Shown piece after piece: positions 63,908 through 64,000 of a stretch of DNA of 64,000 nucleotides. The notes under the pieces were generated by a model, which ran no database searches, had not been told where the DNA came from, and worked only from the letters and a program-made list of their open reading frames with translations. The translations under genes and the position numbers were made by a program. Positions within the stretch are counted from its first letter, which is position 1, and each line of letters starts with the position of its first letter. Source of the DNA: Longicatena caecimuris (lineage in GTDB: Bacteria; Bacillota_I; Bacilli_A; Erysipelotrichales; Erysipelotrichaceae); the NCBI RefSeq assembly GCF_004341945.1, contig NZ_SMBP01000006.1:81753-145752 (forward strand). The letters run 5' to 3'.

Positions 63908-64000
63908 TCGAGTAGGGTGAAATAAATCACCCTCTCACACCACCGTACGTACGGTTCCGTATACGGCGGTTCGTTTTAATTTCAAAGCGTGTCTCTCTAT
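63908..64000 (-). mobile_element. 3' end of a group II intron (domains V and VI)
   Basis: On the minus strand domain V is a 32-base hairpin (63970-63939): ACCGCCGTA pairs with TACGGTGGT, a two-base bulge CG, then TACG/CGTA and the loop GAAC. The CGC triad near the base matches bacterial catalytic introns. Domain VI follows: AGGGTGA (63933-63927) pairs with TCACCCT (63920-63914), with an A on its 3' side as branch candidate, ending CTCGAT about 63908. The 5' part and the reverse transcriptase would lie beyond the right edge. It inserted upstream of punA. Confidence 0.82.

Overview
The window is chromosomal DNA of a low-GC anaerobic member of the Bacillota. A gut Erysipelotrichia-like bacterium is my best guess, inferred from gene content and not proven. 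Supporting signs are the pcrA-ligA-camS-gatCAB gene order, HisZ plus short HisG, a T-box leader, CadC-type metal control, a SipW/TasA pair, strong AGGAGG ribosome sites, and oxygen-sensitive enzymes (a glycyl-radical enzyme and an [FeFe]-hydrogenase). Most genes lie on the minus strand. There is no rRNA, CRISPR array or intact prophage. The only clear mobile element is the 3' end of a group II intron at the right edge.

Layout: 1-300 FMN-dependent hydroxyacid oxidase (5' part); 453-4646 thioredoxin-like lipoprotein and a Cd/Zn efflux operon (ArsR/CadC repressor, methyltransferase, P-type ATPase) with a 26-bp operator; 4824-8354 membrane-anchored unknown, glycerate kinase, Na+/amino-acid symporter; 8586-9666 DJ-1 and GNAT proteins; 10004-11115 a CorA-type Mg2+ transporter behind a 27-codon leader ORF beginning MSPEPESP, with an RNA switch over the ribosome site; 11197-12513 membrane unknown; 12578-17529 glycyl-radical eliminase, activase, F6P-aldolase-like protein and DeoR regulator; 17618-18465 DUF308 protein and a frame-broken small membrane ORF; 18573-26327 ten-gene his operon with T-box; 26681-30023 small regulators, SIS protein, ROK protein; 30337-33692 fructose-type PTS IIB/IIC and two class II aldolases with a structured RNA between them; 34114-35343 an AT-rich island; 35344-45907 rlmD, gatBAC, camS, ligA, pcrA; 46230-52915 LCP protein, aminopeptidase P, SipW/TasA pair, LysR, thioesterase; 53127-54832 gltX and tRNA-Gln; 55076-57164 orphan LytTR regulator with secreted unknowns; 57354-59572 M18 aminopeptidase and murI; 59822-61764 [FeFe]-hydrogenase with three rubredoxin repeats behind a Fur-type box; 61871-63805 small proteins and purine nucleoside phosphorylase.

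How the parts fit: gltX, tRNA-Gln(CTG) and gatCAB together give the indirect Gln-tRNA route. The PTS transporter and aldolases feed glycolysis, and the eliminase/aldolase pair probably makes triose phosphate from an unusual sugar phosphate. SipW is probably dedicated to the adjacent TasA-like protein. The most novel point is the corA leader, which looks like a Mg2+ sensor based on nascent-peptide ribosome destabilisation coupled to a competing Shine-Dalgarno hairpin. Several start codons were moved inward from the longest open frame on ribosome-site evidence. All functional calls rest on motif recognition by eye; no database search was run.
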